Counted from the first letter of the stretch, positions 1-9,355 are shown. The stretch is 64,000 nt of DNA from an uncultured Clostridia bacterium (GCA_946621465.1 CAMOOO010000002.1:62001-126000), one strand, 5' to 3'. The notes: a model not told the origin generated them from the letters alone. Program-made: numbers and translations.

Positions 1-1722
1 GTAGGCCTTGTCCGTAGGATCGATCTCATATTCCGTTTCCAACGCTTCCTTCGGGATGTAGAACACACTGGTTAGGTCGGACTTCGTGGAAGAATCACTG
101 TAGAAGAATTTTTCCAGCTGTTCGGCATAGCTCAAAGAGTCGTAGGCGGCTTTGTCCTGGAGAACTTTGGCTACGTAAGCAGTTCTGATTTCTTCGTCTG
201 TGGCAGCCACCTTTGCGCCCATTTCATATTTGACCGCGTCCAAAAGAACGCTCATGAATTGGTCGTTGTAATATACGAACAAGCCGCTGTAACTGACGAA
301 ATTCTTATATTCGTCGCTGTTTTTGTCTTCCGGCTTTTCGGAAACGTAACCGATATTCGCCGAAGCTAACGTCTCTCTCAATTGACGATATCCGTCTTTG
401 ACGTTTTTGTCGGTGCCGTTATAGGTGGTGGCGAACAGTTCGCAATAGAGTTCTGCCATTCCGGCGAAGATCTCTTTTTCTTCATCCGTCAAAGCAGCAT
501 ACGCTTCGGTCTCCGTTTTCAGCTCTTTCTTTTCGCTGTCATAGTGGCCTAAGAATTTATCCCAAGTAGCTTTTTGAGCATAGCGGATCTCGTCTTTCTC
601 GAGATAATCGACTTCTTCCGCCTTTTCCGTCAAAGCACTGCGCGGGAAAGCCACGGTATAATCGACTCCCTCCGAAGAAAATTCTTCCGAAGTATATCCG
701 TCTTCGTTATCAGCGGCGACCCTGCCGGTATAAGTAATGGTCGCCGTCCTGGTCTGGAAATATTTTCCGATGAAAGCAGCATCCTCCTTCTTCTCGAGGG
801 AGAGGACGGCACTGCTGACCGGACGGGGAACGATAACAACGTCGTTATCCTTTTTCAATTCGATCAAAGCATAAACTTTTTCATACTCCACTTCGGTATA
901 TTTCTCGTCCGAGCTATCGCCGCTGGCGACAACGAAGTCTTCTTTATAAAGACCATCGACAAATTTCTCTTTGTTCTCGGTAAAGACGAGGATCCCTTCT
1001 TCTGCAACGTTTTTGTAGATCTGATCGGTGTTGTCGTTTTCGGTCACGTCCGCTTCTTTACCGATATAGACTTTATTTACAAAATAACCCTGAGCATAGA
1101 ATTCGGAAATTTTATTGTCGGCGGCGCTGATGCGGTCGTTTCTCAGATCTTCTTCTTCATTTTCAACGTATCCGTCCAATAGCGATTGAAGAGATTCATT
1201 AACGGTACCCATAGCGCTGTAACGCTCGGCGATAGTCAAAACGCCTTCCGCGCTGATCTTGTGATCGTAATAAGCATTGTATTCGTCCGGATTGGCGAAC
1301 ATATACATGGATTTAAGTTGTTGTTCCGTGCAGTTGTTCAGACGATATTGAATGGCTTGGATTACGTAATATTTGTTGGCGATAAGAGAATCGAGCGTGT
1401 CGCTCATTACCGTTTCGTAATCATAGGAATAGGACTGATTATAGTAGGACTGATACAGTTGATTCATTCTATTGATGGTGTAATTCGTCGAAGTGATCAA
1501 TTCACGACGGTTGATATCAATGGAAATGTTGTAATCGGTGATGCCGATTTCGTTCAACATATCTTTCGCAACATCGTTTAATTCCAGCTTTTGCGAAACG
1601 GTTGCCATAATGCGGTTTGCTTGACGACTTTCGTTGAGCTTAACCAGCGAACAACCGGAAAGCGCAATGGCGCTGATCATAACGACGAGCAGTAACAGAA
1701 CGATCAAACTCTTCTTTTTCAT
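1..1722 (-). CDS. SurA/PrsA-like foldase lipoprotein (3' end outside window)
   Basis: Probable extracytoplasmic lipoprotein. The 574 residues in the window start with MKKKS, a hydrophobic stretch and lipobox LSGC (Cys about residue 24), so the mature protein should be lipid-anchored outside the membrane. The segment after the lipobox (ANRIMATVSQKLELNDV) resembles the start of SurA/PrsA N-terminal chaperone domains. The rest is acidic, helix-rich and Tyr/Glu-rich. No parvulin rotamase motif is seen in the visible part; one could lie beyond the edge, or this may be a chaperone-only form. The ATG at 1722 has an AGAGGAGAG site about 10 bases upstream. It lies 145 bases after mfd with its own promoter. 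Foldase lipoproteins commonly follow mfd in Clostridia, which supports the call. The coding frame is open to base 1. Confidence 0.7.
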   Translation of the reverse strand, partial: MKKKSLIVLLLLVVMISAIALSGCSLVKLNESRQANRIMATVSQKLELNDVAKDMLNEIGITDYNISIDINRRELITSTNYTINRMNQLYQSYYNQSYSYDYETVMSDTLDSLIANKYYVIQAIQYRLNNCTEQQLKSMYMFANPDEYNAYYDHKISAEGVLTIAERYSAMGTVNESLQSLLDGYVENEEEDLRNDRISAADNKISEFYAQGYFVNKVYIGKEADVTENDNTDQIYKNVAEEGILVFTENKEKFVDGLYKEDFVVASGDSSDEKYTEVEYEKVYALIELKKDNDVVIVPRPVSSAVLSLEKKEDAAFIGKYFQTRTATITYTGRVAADNEDGYTSEEFSSEGVDYTVAFPRSALTEKAEEVDYLEKDEIRYAQKATWDKFLGHYDSEKKELKTETEAYAALTDEEKEIFAGMAELYCELFATTYNGTDKNVKDGYRQLRETLASANIGYVSEKPEDKNSDEYKNFVSYSGLFVYYNDQFMSVLLDAVKYEMGAKVAATDEEIRTAYVAKVLQDKAAYDSLSYAEQLEKFFYSDSSTKSDLTSVFYIPKEALETEYEIDPTDKAY

Positions 1723-1793
1723 AAATAATTCTCTCCTCTTCGGAAGGGTATTGTTTTTTCCGATATATCTATTTTAAGACAATATCTCATAAG

Positions 1794-1822
1794 AGTATAC
1801 ATCGTTCTGTGCGTAAAATCAA
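1794..1822 (-). promoter_or_regulatory. Sigma-A-type promoter for the SurA-like lipoprotein
   Basis: On the minus strand, -35 TTGATT (1817-1822) and -10 TATACT (1794-1799) are separated by exactly 17 bases, about 70 bases upstream of the ATG at 1722. The mfd-lipoprotein gap is the first gap longer than 30 bases after the LRR gene, so a fresh promoter here is expected. Confidence 0.65.
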
Positions 1823-1867
1823 GCGTTTGGCGCGAATTAAAGGAAACTAATAAATTATATATAATAA

Positions 1868-4800
1868 TTATAGCGCGGAGAGAAAGAGCAGAATCATATT
1901 GATTTTTTGCGCTAAAGACAGCCTGGCACAATTGAAGGTGACAAAGGGCGGGTCGGACGGATGGAGTATGGCGTACTTTTTGTATTTTTCCATCGCTTCG
2001 AACAGTTTTTCGTTAGTCATGCAGGAGCGGTCGTAAAACCGTATCTCGTTTTTACCGCCGATATATACCTCTTTTACGTCCGCTTTTTGCGCTAAATTCT
2101 TTATAATAGCCAATTTCAGTATCCCTTCGGTGTTGTCCGGCGGCGTTCCGTAGCACTCTTTTAAATGGCGATAGTAGGCTTTTCCTTCTTCTACGGAGGA
2201 AAGCGTAGCTACCGTTTTATAAAAAGCCACCCGCGCTCTGGTGTCGGGTATAAAGGCGTCGTCGAGAGCGTAGTTTCCTTCCACGTGCAAGGTAATATCC
2301 CGCTCCGAACGAACGGGCTTGCCCTGCATCTCGTCGATCCCCTCTTTGACAAGTTTAAGGTACATTTCGTAGCCCACTTTTTCCATTTGTCCGTGCTGTT
2401 GTCGTCCCAAAACGTTGCCTGCACCCCTGATTTCCAGGTCGCGCATCGCTATGCCGAATCCGCTCCCCAGTTGGGTGTTGTCCATGACCGCTTCCAACCT
2501 CTTTATGGCGTTCGAGGTCAGCACCTTTCCTTCCGGCACGGTAAAGTAGGCGTATGCTAAAACGTTTCTTCTGCCCACCCTGCCGCGGAGCTGATACATC
2601 TGCGACAGACCCAATCTGTCCGAATCCAGTACAAAGAGGGTGTTTGCATTGGGTAAATCAACGCCGTTTTCTATGATAGTGGTAGAAACAAGCACCTGCG
2701 TTCTGCCTTCGTAGAACTCTCTGATCCTGTCCTCCAGCGTCACTTCGTCCATGCGCCCGTGGGCGTACGTTACCGCCACCTTATCGCCAAGAAGTCCGCA
2801 GACCTTTTCATAAAACCGTTCTATGCCGGCCACGTGATTATAGAGGATAAACACCTGTCCTCCGCGCGCCAGTTCCTTTTTGACGGCGTCGCAGAGGAGT
2901 TCGTCGCTATACTCCGTAACGTACGTCTCTACCGGAAGACGCTCTTTTGGCGGCGTTTCCAATACGGAAATATCCCGAATACCGGACAAAGCCATGTGGA
3001 GGGTCCTGGGGATGGGCGTTGCCGACAGGCTGAGGATGTTGACGGTGTTGCGGAACAGTTTCATTTTTTCCTTTTGTTCCACACCGAACCGCTGTTCCTC
3101 GTCGAGAACGAGCAGTCCGAGGTCATGGAAAGTCACGTCGTCGCTGAGTAGACGATGGGTGGCGACTACCACGCTGACCTCTCCGGAAGCGATCTTTTTG
3201 AGCGACTCCCTTTGTTCCGCCGGCGAGACGAAACGGGAAAGAAGGGCGACTTTTATTTTGAACTTATTGAATCTGGCGCAGAGAAGATTGTAGTGCTGTT
3301 GCGCAAGAATAGTGGTGGGCGCCAAAAACGCCGCTTGCTTATTTTCTATAATGGTCTTGAAGATCGCCCGAAGAGCAACTTCCGTTTTACCGTAGCCGAC
3401 GTCGCCGCAAAGGAGCCGGTCCATTATTTTTCCGCTCTCCATGTCCTCTTTTATTTCGCGGATGGCGGCGAGCTGGTCGTCCGTTTCCGTAAACTCGAAG
3501 TCCTCTTCCAATTCCTGTTGCCATACGGTATCCGGCTGATAGACGTGACCCTTTTTATTGTACCGGGAGCGATAGAGTTTAACGAGGTCGAAAGCCATCT
3601 CTTTGACGCTCTCCCGTATTCTCTTTTTGACCTTCTCAAATTCATTACTGCCCAGTCTATGCAAGGTGGGCTTGTCCTGTCCGGTGTATTTTTCCACCGT
3701 GTTAAGCTGCTCGGCAGGGAGATACAGTCGATCCCCTTCTTTATATAAAATGACGTAATAATCCCTCTCTCCCGAAGAGGTCTTTACCCGTTGCATTCCT
3801 TCGCTGATACCGATACCGTATCTGTCGTGTACGACGTAGTCGCCTTTCCCGGGCAACTCGAATACCACTCTCTTTCTCGCCGCGCTCCTTGCCGGCGCCG
3901 TTGTTTTGCGGGACAGGTCGTTGATACCGACGCACATCAGTTTGTCCGCCGGGTAGAAAAAGCCGTGGCTGACGTTGCCGATAACAAAACTCAGATAGGC
4001 CGCCGAAGAATTTTCTTGCACGCCGATGTCATGGTCGGAAAACGCCTGCTTCCAGGTCGTAGCGGCACCTTCGTTCGGAAGATAAATACGAATCTTCATT
4101 CCGGATACCGTCTGTTGACGGATACGCTCGAAGAATCCCTCCATGTCACTGTAAAAAGGTGGGAGAGAAAGGGCGTGCAGGTTGAATATCTCCTGCGGCA
4201 AATACATTGCCGTTCGTCCGGAAAGGCGATCGAATCCGAGGACCTGCCACGTAAATTCCGTCGCCTCCTGCCAGATAGCCTCGGTATGCGCCGGCAAAAG
4301 CCTCGTCGTTTGCATGGCTTCCACGCGAGCGTTAAAAGCGTTCTTTAATAAACGCACCTTGTCGTCAATCTGTCTGGAGTCGTCGAGGATAATGATGCCG
4401 CCCTCGGGCAAGTGATCGTATATCCTATCGCAATAGTCCGATAAAAAGGGCAAAAAGTAGGTGTTAAGGGGGGAGGAAGGGTCGGAAAGAAATTTCTCCG
4501 CGCTCTCGGCAAAGACTCTGCTTACTTCCGATCCGGCATTTTTCCGGGCGCGGTTTGCCGCCGCCAACACTCCTTTGGCTTCCTCTTTGGTAACGAAAAG
4601 ATCCGTCGCCGGAAATAGGGCGACTTCTTCTATCTTGCCTTCGCTTAGCATGGTGTCGGGCGCAAGCACCCGTATCTGTTCTATCTCATCGCCGAAAAAG
4701 AGTATCCTTACCGGCCGCTCCGCGCCGACGTCCCATACGTCCACGGTGTCCCCTTTGACGCCGAACGAAGCGCGATCTTCCGCTCCGCCGCCGGTATATC

Positions 4801-5257
4801 CCATCGCCGTCAGTTTTTCGCAAAGGACCGAAATCTCTATCCTGTCCCCTACTTTTAACCTGGTGATGGCCTTCGAAAGCCGCTCGGCGCGCGGATACTT
4901 TTGCAGCAGACTGTCCGCGGTAACGATCAAAGAAAGGTTCTTTTCTCGCAAGTCGTTCAAAAGAGAAAGCCTGTTAAAAAGTAAACCGTAATCGGTGGCC
5001 TTTCGGGCGATCAAAACGTCCTCTCTCTCCGGGAAAAGGGCGACCTTGCCGTCGCCGTACTCGGAAATTCGTTCATACGCGCGCCTTGCGGCGACGGTAT
5101 CGGAAACGACGTAGATAAAGGGTCTGCCGCATAGCGCGGCTACGTGATAACGGGCATTTTCGCATCCGCAAAACACGCACACGTTTTTTCCGCTGTCTAT
5201 TCCCTTTTTGATCTCTCCAAGCTCCCCTTTTTTCAGGGAGAATATTTCATCCAACAT
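1868..5257 (-). CDS. mfd: Transcription-repair coupling factor Mfd
   Basis: Mfd is an ATP-driven translocase that removes RNA polymerase stalled at DNA lesions and recruits UvrA for nucleotide-excision repair. The 1,129-residue length is normal. In order: an N-terminal UvrB-like region (about 1-330), the CarD-like RNA-polymerase-interaction domain with GDYVVHDRYGIG (about 470-485), helicase domain 1 with Walker A GDVGYGKTEV (618-627), the DEEQ box (719-722) and ATPIPRTL (747-754), helicase domain 2 with the RGRVGR motif, and a C-terminal TRCF domain. The ATG at 5257 is 4 bases after the pth stop, so the two are translationally close. It is the last gene of the run starting at the LRR gene. 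Nothing unusual was seen in the conserved motifs. Confidence 0.97.
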   Translation of the reverse strand: MLDEIFSLKKGELGEIKKGIDSGKNVCVFCGCENARYHVAALCGRPFIYVVSDTVAARRAYERISEYGDGKVALFPEREDVLIARKATDYGLLFNRLSLLNDLREKNLSLIVTADSLLQKYPRAERLSKAITRLKVGDRIEISVLCEKLTAMGYTGGGAEDRASFGVKGDTVDVWDVGAERPVRILFFGDEIEQIRVLAPDTMLSEGKIEEVALFPATDLFVTKEEAKGVLAAANRARKNAGSEVSRVFAESAEKFLSDPSSPLNTYFLPFLSDYCDRIYDHLPEGGIIILDDSRQIDDKVRLLKNAFNARVEAMQTTRLLPAHTEAIWQEATEFTWQVLGFDRLSGRTAMYLPQEIFNLHALSLPPFYSDMEGFFERIRQQTVSGMKIRIYLPNEGAATTWKQAFSDHDIGVQENSSAAYLSFVIGNVSHGFFYPADKLMCVGINDLSRKTTAPARSAARKRVVFELPGKGDYVVHDRYGIGISEGMQRVKTSSGERDYYVILYKEGDRLYLPAEQLNTVEKYTGQDKPTLHRLGSNEFEKVKKRIRESVKEMAFDLVKLYRSRYNKKGHVYQPDTVWQQELEEDFEFTETDDQLAAIREIKEDMESGKIMDRLLCGDVGYGKTEVALRAIFKTIIENKQAAFLAPTTILAQQHYNLLCARFNKFKIKVALLSRFVSPAEQRESLKKIASGEVSVVVATHRLLSDDVTFHDLGLLVLDEEQRFGVEQKEKMKLFRNTVNILSLSATPIPRTLHMALSGIRDISVLETPPKERLPVETYVTEYSDELLCDAVKKELARGGQVFILYNHVAGIERFYEKVCGLLGDKVAVTYAHGRMDEVTLEDRIREFYEGRTQVLVSTTIIENGVDLPNANTLFVLDSDRLGLSQMYQLRGRVGRRNVLAYAYFTVPEGKVLTSNAIKRLEAVMDNTQLGSGFGIAMRDLEIRGAGNVLGRQQHGQMEKVGYEMYLKLVKEGIDEMQGKPVRSERDITLHVEGNYALDDAFIPDTRARVAFYKTVATLSSVEEGKAYYRHLKECYGTPPDNTEGILKLAIIKNLAQKADVKEVYIGGKNEIRFYDRSCMTNEKLFEAMEKYKKYAILHPSDPPFVTFNCARLSLAQKINMILLFLSAL

Positions 5258-5261
5258 TCGT

Positions 5262-5822
5262 TTACTTTACGTTGTTTCCTTCTCTCATCAATTTTTCCGT
5301 ATCGCCGTCCCGAATAAAATCTTCCACGATCTTCGCGGCGGTAGTAAACAACCGGTCGAACCGCTCTTTGTCTTCCGAACCTATTTTACTTAAGACGTAG
5401 TCTTTTAAATTGTATTCGTTTTTGCCGACGCCTACGCGCACTCTGATAAAGTTCTCCGTTCCGATCTTCTCCACCACACTACGCATCCCGTTGTGCGTCC
5501 CCGCGCTACCTGACAGTCTAACCCTCAGCGAATACCGCGGTATGTCGATATCATCGTAAATGACGATCAGATCTTTCGGCTTCATATTAAACCGCGCAAG
5601 AAGGCTCTTGACCGCCTCACCGCTGTTATTCATATACGTCAGCGGTTTTGCCAGCACCAATTTTTCTCCCTCGATCTGGGTAACGCATGTCAAAGAAGAA
5701 CACTCTATTTTCATGATCTTTTTCCCGAGGCTCTCGCTGAGCTTATCTAGCACTCTGTATCCGCAATTATGTAACGTGTCCTCGTATTCCTTTCCCGGAT
5801 TTCCTAAACCGACGATTATCAT
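5262..5822 (-). CDS. pth: Peptidyl-tRNA hydrolase
   Basis: Pth hydrolyses peptidyl-tRNA released from stalled ribosomes and recycles tRNA in the cytoplasm. At 186 residues it has normal length. The conserved residues are present: GLGNPG at 5-10, catalytic His18 in TLHNCG, Asn65 in TYMNNSG, Asp90 or Asp91 in the YDDIDIP segment, and Asn111 in GTHNG. The start overlaps the tadA stop by 4 bases (ATGA), implying coupled translation. Pth followed directly by mfd is a common Bacillota arrangement. Confidence 0.97.
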   Translation of the reverse strand: MIIVGLGNPGKEYEDTLHNCGYRVLDKLSESLGKKIMKIECSSLTCVTQIEGEKLVLAKPLTYMNNSGEAVKSLLARFNMKPKDLIVIYDDIDIPRYSLRVRLSGSAGTHNGMRSVVEKIGTENFIRVRVGVGKNEYNLKDYVLSKIGSEDKERFDRLFTTAAKIVEDFIRDGDTEKLMREGNNVK

Positions 5823-6268
5823 TTGTTTCTCCTTTCCTCAAAAAATTCTTTCATAATCCTCTCGCATTCCTCTCCGCATACGCCCCCTTCATACGGTATG
5901 CGGTGGTTCATCCTCTCATCCGATACCAAATCATAAAGACTGCCGCAGCACCCGGTTTTAGGTTCCCGTGCGCCGTAAATTAGTTTCCCGACTCGCGCAT
6001 TTATTAATGCGCCGGCGCACATAGCACACGGCTCGATCGTAACGTATAGGGTGCAGTCGTAGAGGTATTTCGTGCCTAGTTTTTTCTGGGCTTTTTTTAT
6101 GGCTTTTATCTCGGCGTGCGCGAGAGAATCGTTGTCGGAAATCTTACTGTTACGGCTTCTTGCCACGATTTCCTCTCCGCGCGCAATAACGCACCCGATC
6201 GGCACTTCTCCCTTCTTATAGGCGATCCGCGCCTGTTTGATTGCCTCTCCCATCATTTTCTCGTGCAA
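5819..6268 (-). CDS. tadA: tRNA-specific adenosine deaminase TadA
   Basis: TadA converts wobble adenosine 34 to inosine in tRNA-Arg(ACG). The zinc and catalytic motif HAE is at residues 51-53 and PCAMC at 80-84, typical of the CDA fold; length about 149. The best-supported start is a TTG at 6268, preceded at 7 bases by AGGA. It lies inside the peptidase gene, giving a 53-base overlap. In-frame ATG codons at 6256 and 6253 are alternatives but have poor ribosome-binding sites. The 3' end overlaps pth by 4 bases. The assignment rests on motifs and length; free cytidine or guanine deaminases share the fold but differ around the active site. Confidence 0.93.
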   Translation of the reverse strand: MHEKMMGEAIKQARIAYKKGEVPIGCVIARGEEIVARSRNSKISDNDSLAHAEIKAIKKAQKKLGTKYLYDCTLYVTIEPCAMCAGALINARVGKLIYGAREPKTGCCGSLYDLVSDERMNHRIPYEGGVCGEECERIMKEFFEERRNK

Positions 6269-6983
6269 TTTTACGTCCTATCCTTTCCAAGAGAACAAGG
6301 CTCCCTCGGTGTTTTTTCAGTATTTCTTCCAACCTCTCCGGCGGACAGGGATGCCCCCACTCAGTCCTGCCGACCTCGACGGTCAGCCCCAGTCCGGAAA
6401 AGTTTTTGCAGTACCAATCTTTCAGTCCGCCCGCAGACCCGACGCTCTTTTTGAGCGGATACCCTATCTTGTCGGCATATAACAATGCCTCCTGTCGGTA
6501 TCGGTAATTGTCGCCGAATCCCCAGTACACTTCTTCTCCCAGCGTATGATAGCTGACGACAACGGGATACCGTTTTTGCCTGATCAGCGCGCAGACGGCT
6601 TTCGTTTCCGGTTCGCTCTCCGGGCAAGGCCCTACGTAGTTTTCCGCCCCCGCCTTCCATACGTTACTGACGCCCTTTCCCCATTCGGCATCGAAGTTGA
6701 CGTTAAGATCGACCCCAAGCGCATTGGCTTTCCACTGTCTCAGGTCTCCCGAAAAGGGTATCCTCGGCTTTTCCTCTCCCCGTACGATCGCTCGTCCGTC
6801 CGGGTTCAGACAGGGTATAACGTCGCACCCTGTTTCCGTTGACAATGCTTGCACGAGATCGCACGTTATATGCTCTCTTGCGTGTATTCCGCCTACCAAG
6901 AGTACGACGGCGTCCCCCTCTCCCGTTTGGAAAAGGGGTATTTCCCGCCCTAAACGGGAATATCCTATGATGGTTTTTTTCAT
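6216..6983 (-). CDS. M14-family zinc carboxypeptidase (gamma-D-Glu-mDAP peptidase-like)
   Basis: A zinc peptidase of 255 residues. Ligands are visible as H34 and E37 in GGIHAREH and H146 in VSYHTLGEE. The general base is E203 in TVEVG. NPDG (60-63) and NVNFD are typical of the M14 group that cleaves peptidoglycan stem peptides between D-Glu and diaminopimelate. No signal peptide is seen, so a cytoplasmic role such as recycling of muropeptides is possible; that is inference. The ribosome-binding site is weak: the nearest purine-rich GAAGG is about 20 bases before the ATG. The gene sits 24 bases after rlmH, and its 3' end overlaps tadA by 53 bases. Confidence 0.85.
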   Translation of the reverse strand: MKKTIIGYSRLGREIPLFQTGEGDAVVLLVGGIHAREHITCDLVQALSTETGCDVIPCLNPDGRAIVRGEEKPRIPFSGDLRQWKANALGVDLNVNFDAEWGKGVSNVWKAGAENYVGPCPESEPETKAVCALIRQKRYPVVVSYHTLGEEVYWGFGDNYRYRQEALLYADKIGYPLKKSVGSAGGLKDWYCKNFSGLGLTVEVGRTEWGHPCPPERLEEILKKHRGSLVLLERIGRKIARENDGRGNQTGADRL

Positions 6984-7007
6984 AGTGCAATCTATGCAAA
7001 AAACCTT

Positions 7008-7448
7008 CTATTTGTGATAGGGCGTATGATGAATGATGGTAAAAGCGCGGTATATCTGCTCGCACAATATTACCCTCATCATTCTGTGCGGAAAGGTCAC
7101 CCTGCCAAAGGAAATCTTTTCTTCGGCGCGTTTACGGACTTCTTCGCACAGCCCTTCGCTTCCTCCGATGAGAAAGGTCAGTTCGCTCTTTCCCATGCTC
7201 GTTTTTTTGTCAATAAGTTCCGCCAGATCTTCCGAAGAGATCAGTTTGCCCTGAACGTCGCAGGCGATCACGTAACCGGTCAGTTTTTTGAGGATCTCCG
7301 CCCCTTCTTCTTCCGGCGTTCTGCCGTCCGGTATCTCCGTTATTTTGCATTCGCAATACTTATCCAGGCGTTTTGCGTATTCTTTGACGCCGTCGATCCA
7401 GTACTTTTCTTTTAACCTGCCGACGGCAATGATATTTATTTTTATCAT
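7008..7448 (-). CDS. rlmH: 23S rRNA pseudouridine-1915 N3-methyltransferase RlmH
   Basis: RlmH is a SPOUT methyltransferase acting on pseudouridine 1915 in helix 69 of 23S rRNA in assembled ribosomes. The 146 residues begin MIKINIIAVGRLKEKYW and end with the family's hallmark PYHK; FLIGGSEG is the SAM-binding knot segment. The frame stays open upstream to 7538, but family alignment places the start at the ATG at 7448, which leaves 2 bases after the CPBP stop. It is slightly short for the family (about 155-159), with the shortfall in the middle. Confidence 0.95.
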   Translation of the reverse strand: MIKINIIAVGRLKEKYWIDGVKEYAKRLDKYCECKITEIPDGRTPEEEGAEILKKLTGYVIACDVQGKLISSEDLAELIDKKTSMGKSELTFLIGGSEGLCEEVRKRAEEKISFGRVTFPHRMMRVILCEQIYRAFTIIHHTPYHK

Positions 7449-7450
7449 CT

Positions 7451-8470
7451 CTATCTGCCTACGCCCCACACAAAAGTAAATATCGTCGTCACGATCATGA
7501 TGGCCGCCGCGCCGTAAAGGGGTGCGTACTCGTACCATTTGCTCCCGTCTTTTTCCGGCTCTCTGACCGCTTCCAGATCGCCGAAAATATCGTCGACGTA
7601 CTGTTTTTTGTTGGGGTAATAAAATTCCTCTTTGCCGTCCGGTATCTCCTTGTCTTCCGCCTGCGAGTACTTTCTGATAAGGCGCAGCAGTAAAAGCGTC
7701 AATGCAGTTTGCATGGCAATAAACAAAAAGAGCAGGAAAAAGTTCTTAAAGAAAACGGAAAGGATGCTCTCTCTGACGGCGGCGAAAGTTCCGCCCGTTT
7801 GGGAGGAATAATCGGCGAATACAGCGATAAAATTATTCATAAAGTGGATAATCATGCCGGGGATGATACTGCGCGTTTTTACGAGTAGAAACGCTAAGAT
7901 CACTCCGGCGACAAAGGCGTACCCCGTTTGCGCGATGAATTGGTGTCCAAGCCCGAACAGCGCCCCGATAAAAATGATTTTTATACGGTCGTCCTCCACG
8001 TCGGAGAACATCTGCGCGCCCAGTCCGCGATAGTTTATTTCTTCAAAAATACCGGGGAAAATAGCGCTGGTGATGATTTCCATTGCCAGTATCCAGATGC
8101 CGCCTGTATACGGATATACCGTCCCTGCGGAGTTGGTCTGCGTGTAGCCAATCATGCGCAAAACGGTCTGCCATACGGCGGAAACGGAGCTCAATAGGAA
8201 GCTGACCACAACGCCCAAAACAACGGTTAAAACGTAGACGATCGGCTTGAGCCTTCTTTTAAAACAGAATGCCGTGAAAGGGTCTTCTTTCACCCAAAAA
8301 CGACAAAGCAGCAGGGGTATAATGCCCATTCCGACGACTTGCACTAAAAACGAAAACACCCACGAAGACGGATAATCGCCGATATTTACGTAAGAAAAGA
8401 CCATCCGCATCAGCACAAACCAAACGGTCGATATGGAAAATATAGTACACGTTTTAAATGTCTTCGACAT
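7451..8470 (-). CDS. CPBP-family intramembrane metalloprotease (second copy)
   Basis: Multi-pass membrane protein of 339 residues with the ABI/CPBP motifs: EE143-144 with R148 (FEEINYRG), H176 in LFGLGHQF, and H209 and N212 in HFMNNF. CPBP proteins are intramembrane glutamate proteases related to Rce1; several act in bacteriocin immunity or signalling, but substrates are mostly unknown. The C terminus adds a charged cytoplasmic-type loop and a last membrane segment. It has the same motif register as its neighbour at 8483-9355, which points to an old tandem duplication. AGGAG lies 5 bases before the ATG. It is 12 bases from the upstream CPBP gene and 2 bases from rlmH. Confidence 0.88.
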   Translation of the reverse strand: MSKTFKTCTIFSISTVWFVLMRMVFSYVNIGDYPSSWVFSFLVQVVGMGIIPLLLCRFWVKEDPFTAFCFKRRLKPIVYVLTVVLGVVVSFLLSSVSAVWQTVLRMIGYTQTNSAGTVYPYTGGIWILAMEIITSAIFPGIFEEINYRGLGAQMFSDVEDDRIKIIFIGALFGLGHQFIAQTGYAFVAGVILAFLLVKTRSIIPGMIIHFMNNFIAVFADYSSQTGGTFAAVRESILSVFFKNFFLLFLFIAMQTALTLLLLRLIRKYSQAEDKEIPDGKEEFYYPNKKQYVDDIFGDLEAVREPEKDGSKWYEYAPLYGAAAIMIVTTIFTFVWGVGR

Positions 8471-8482
8471 AATTACTCCTCA

Positions 8483-9355
8483 TCAGAAAAAGCTCGTTAT
8501 CACCGACACCAACCAGACGACGCCGACAAATGCGATCATTCCGATAGTATACGGCGTAACTTTCCCTTCGCCCTCGACCTTTTTCGTTTTGCGGAAAAAG
8601 AGGAACAGTCCCGCCGCCATCAGTACCAGACCGGCAACGCAAGAAATAGCGAGGGTCTCCACGTTGCCCCAATCAATCGCCCCTCTCGTCCAACTTTCGA
8701 GGAAGAGGGCTAACAGATTGTTGAACATATGGATCATGACGGTCAGCGTTACGTTCTCCGTTCTGACGTACAAAAAACATAATACGCAACCGAGGACGAA
8801 TTGGTGCACCGTTTGCACTAAATTAAAGTGCGTCCAACTGAAAAACAATCCGCCGAGTAACACTATTACCCATTCATTATTCCCTTTCATGCCCTCGCAA
8901 AACGTCTTACGGAACAACATTTCCTCTCCGAATGCGGGCAATACGCAAATAAGTAAAATGGCGATCGTGATCTCTCCTGCTGTTCCAAGCGACGGCAAAA
9001 TAACTTCGCTTTTGGTCCCCGAAGAAGCAAACGCCAGTTGCAAGTAGTGGTTCGGTAGCAACGCCACAAAGAACAATCCCAATCCCACCAATAGCGCGTA
9101 GAGGTAGTGCATCGGTTTTACTTTTTGCGGACGGAAAACGACGCCTGCCGGTATTCTCTGTATCAGCGCGAATACCGCGATAGAAACAAGGTAGCAGAGC
9201 TGAGGTATAAGGTAACATAGATAGACGTAGGTATCCGACGCCATTTGCCCTGCGGCGTACGACTGCCCTACGAGCATGGAAAAAACAAGTTCCGCGCCGA
9301 TAGCTACGGCATAACACAAGAGGGTGAATAGTTGAGTAAAGCTGCCCTTTTTCAT
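8483..9355 (-). CDS. CPBP-family intramembrane metalloprotease (first copy)
   Basis: Multi-pass membrane protein of 290 residues. CPBP motifs are EE144-145 with R149 (FGEEMLFR), H176 in FFSWTHFN, and H209 with N212 in HMFNN. The start is the ATG at 9355, which overlaps the walJ stop as ATGA; the frame is open upstream to 9445 but that would run inside walJ. The spacing of catalytic residues matches the downstream paralogue to within one residue (H176, H209 and N212 have the same numbers), while the loops differ. It sits between walJ and rlmH, where Bacillota usually carry an HtrA-type protease. Substrate unknown. Confidence 0.87.
   Translation of the reverse strand: MKKGSFTQLFTLLCYAVAIGAELVFSMLVGQSYAAGQMASDTYVYLCYLIPQLCYLVSIAVFALIQRIPAGVVFRPQKVKPMHYLYALLVGLGLFFVALLPNHYLQLAFASSGTKSEVILPSLGTAGEITIAILLICVLPAFGEEMLFRKTFCEGMKGNNEWVIVLLGGLFFSWTHFNLVQTVHQFVLGCVLCFLYVRTENVTLTVMIHMFNNLLALFLESWTRGAIDWGNVETLAISCVAGLVLMAAGLFLFFRKTKKVEGEGKVTPYTIGMIAFVGVVWLVSVITSFF

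Noticed and set aside
574..1182. Plus-strand frame of 202 codons at the left edge
   Set aside because: Antisense to the lipoprotein gene, which has a signal peptide, lipobox, ribosome-binding site and promoter.
7449..7538. Upstream-extended start for rlmH (likewise for CPBP at 9445, rpsS at 35757, rpsC at 35038, rplF at 31444, DUF4838 at 21705, nagB at 21727)
   Set aside because: In each case the extension lies in the neighbouring gene or before the ribosome-binding site, and the family start is at the internal codon given.
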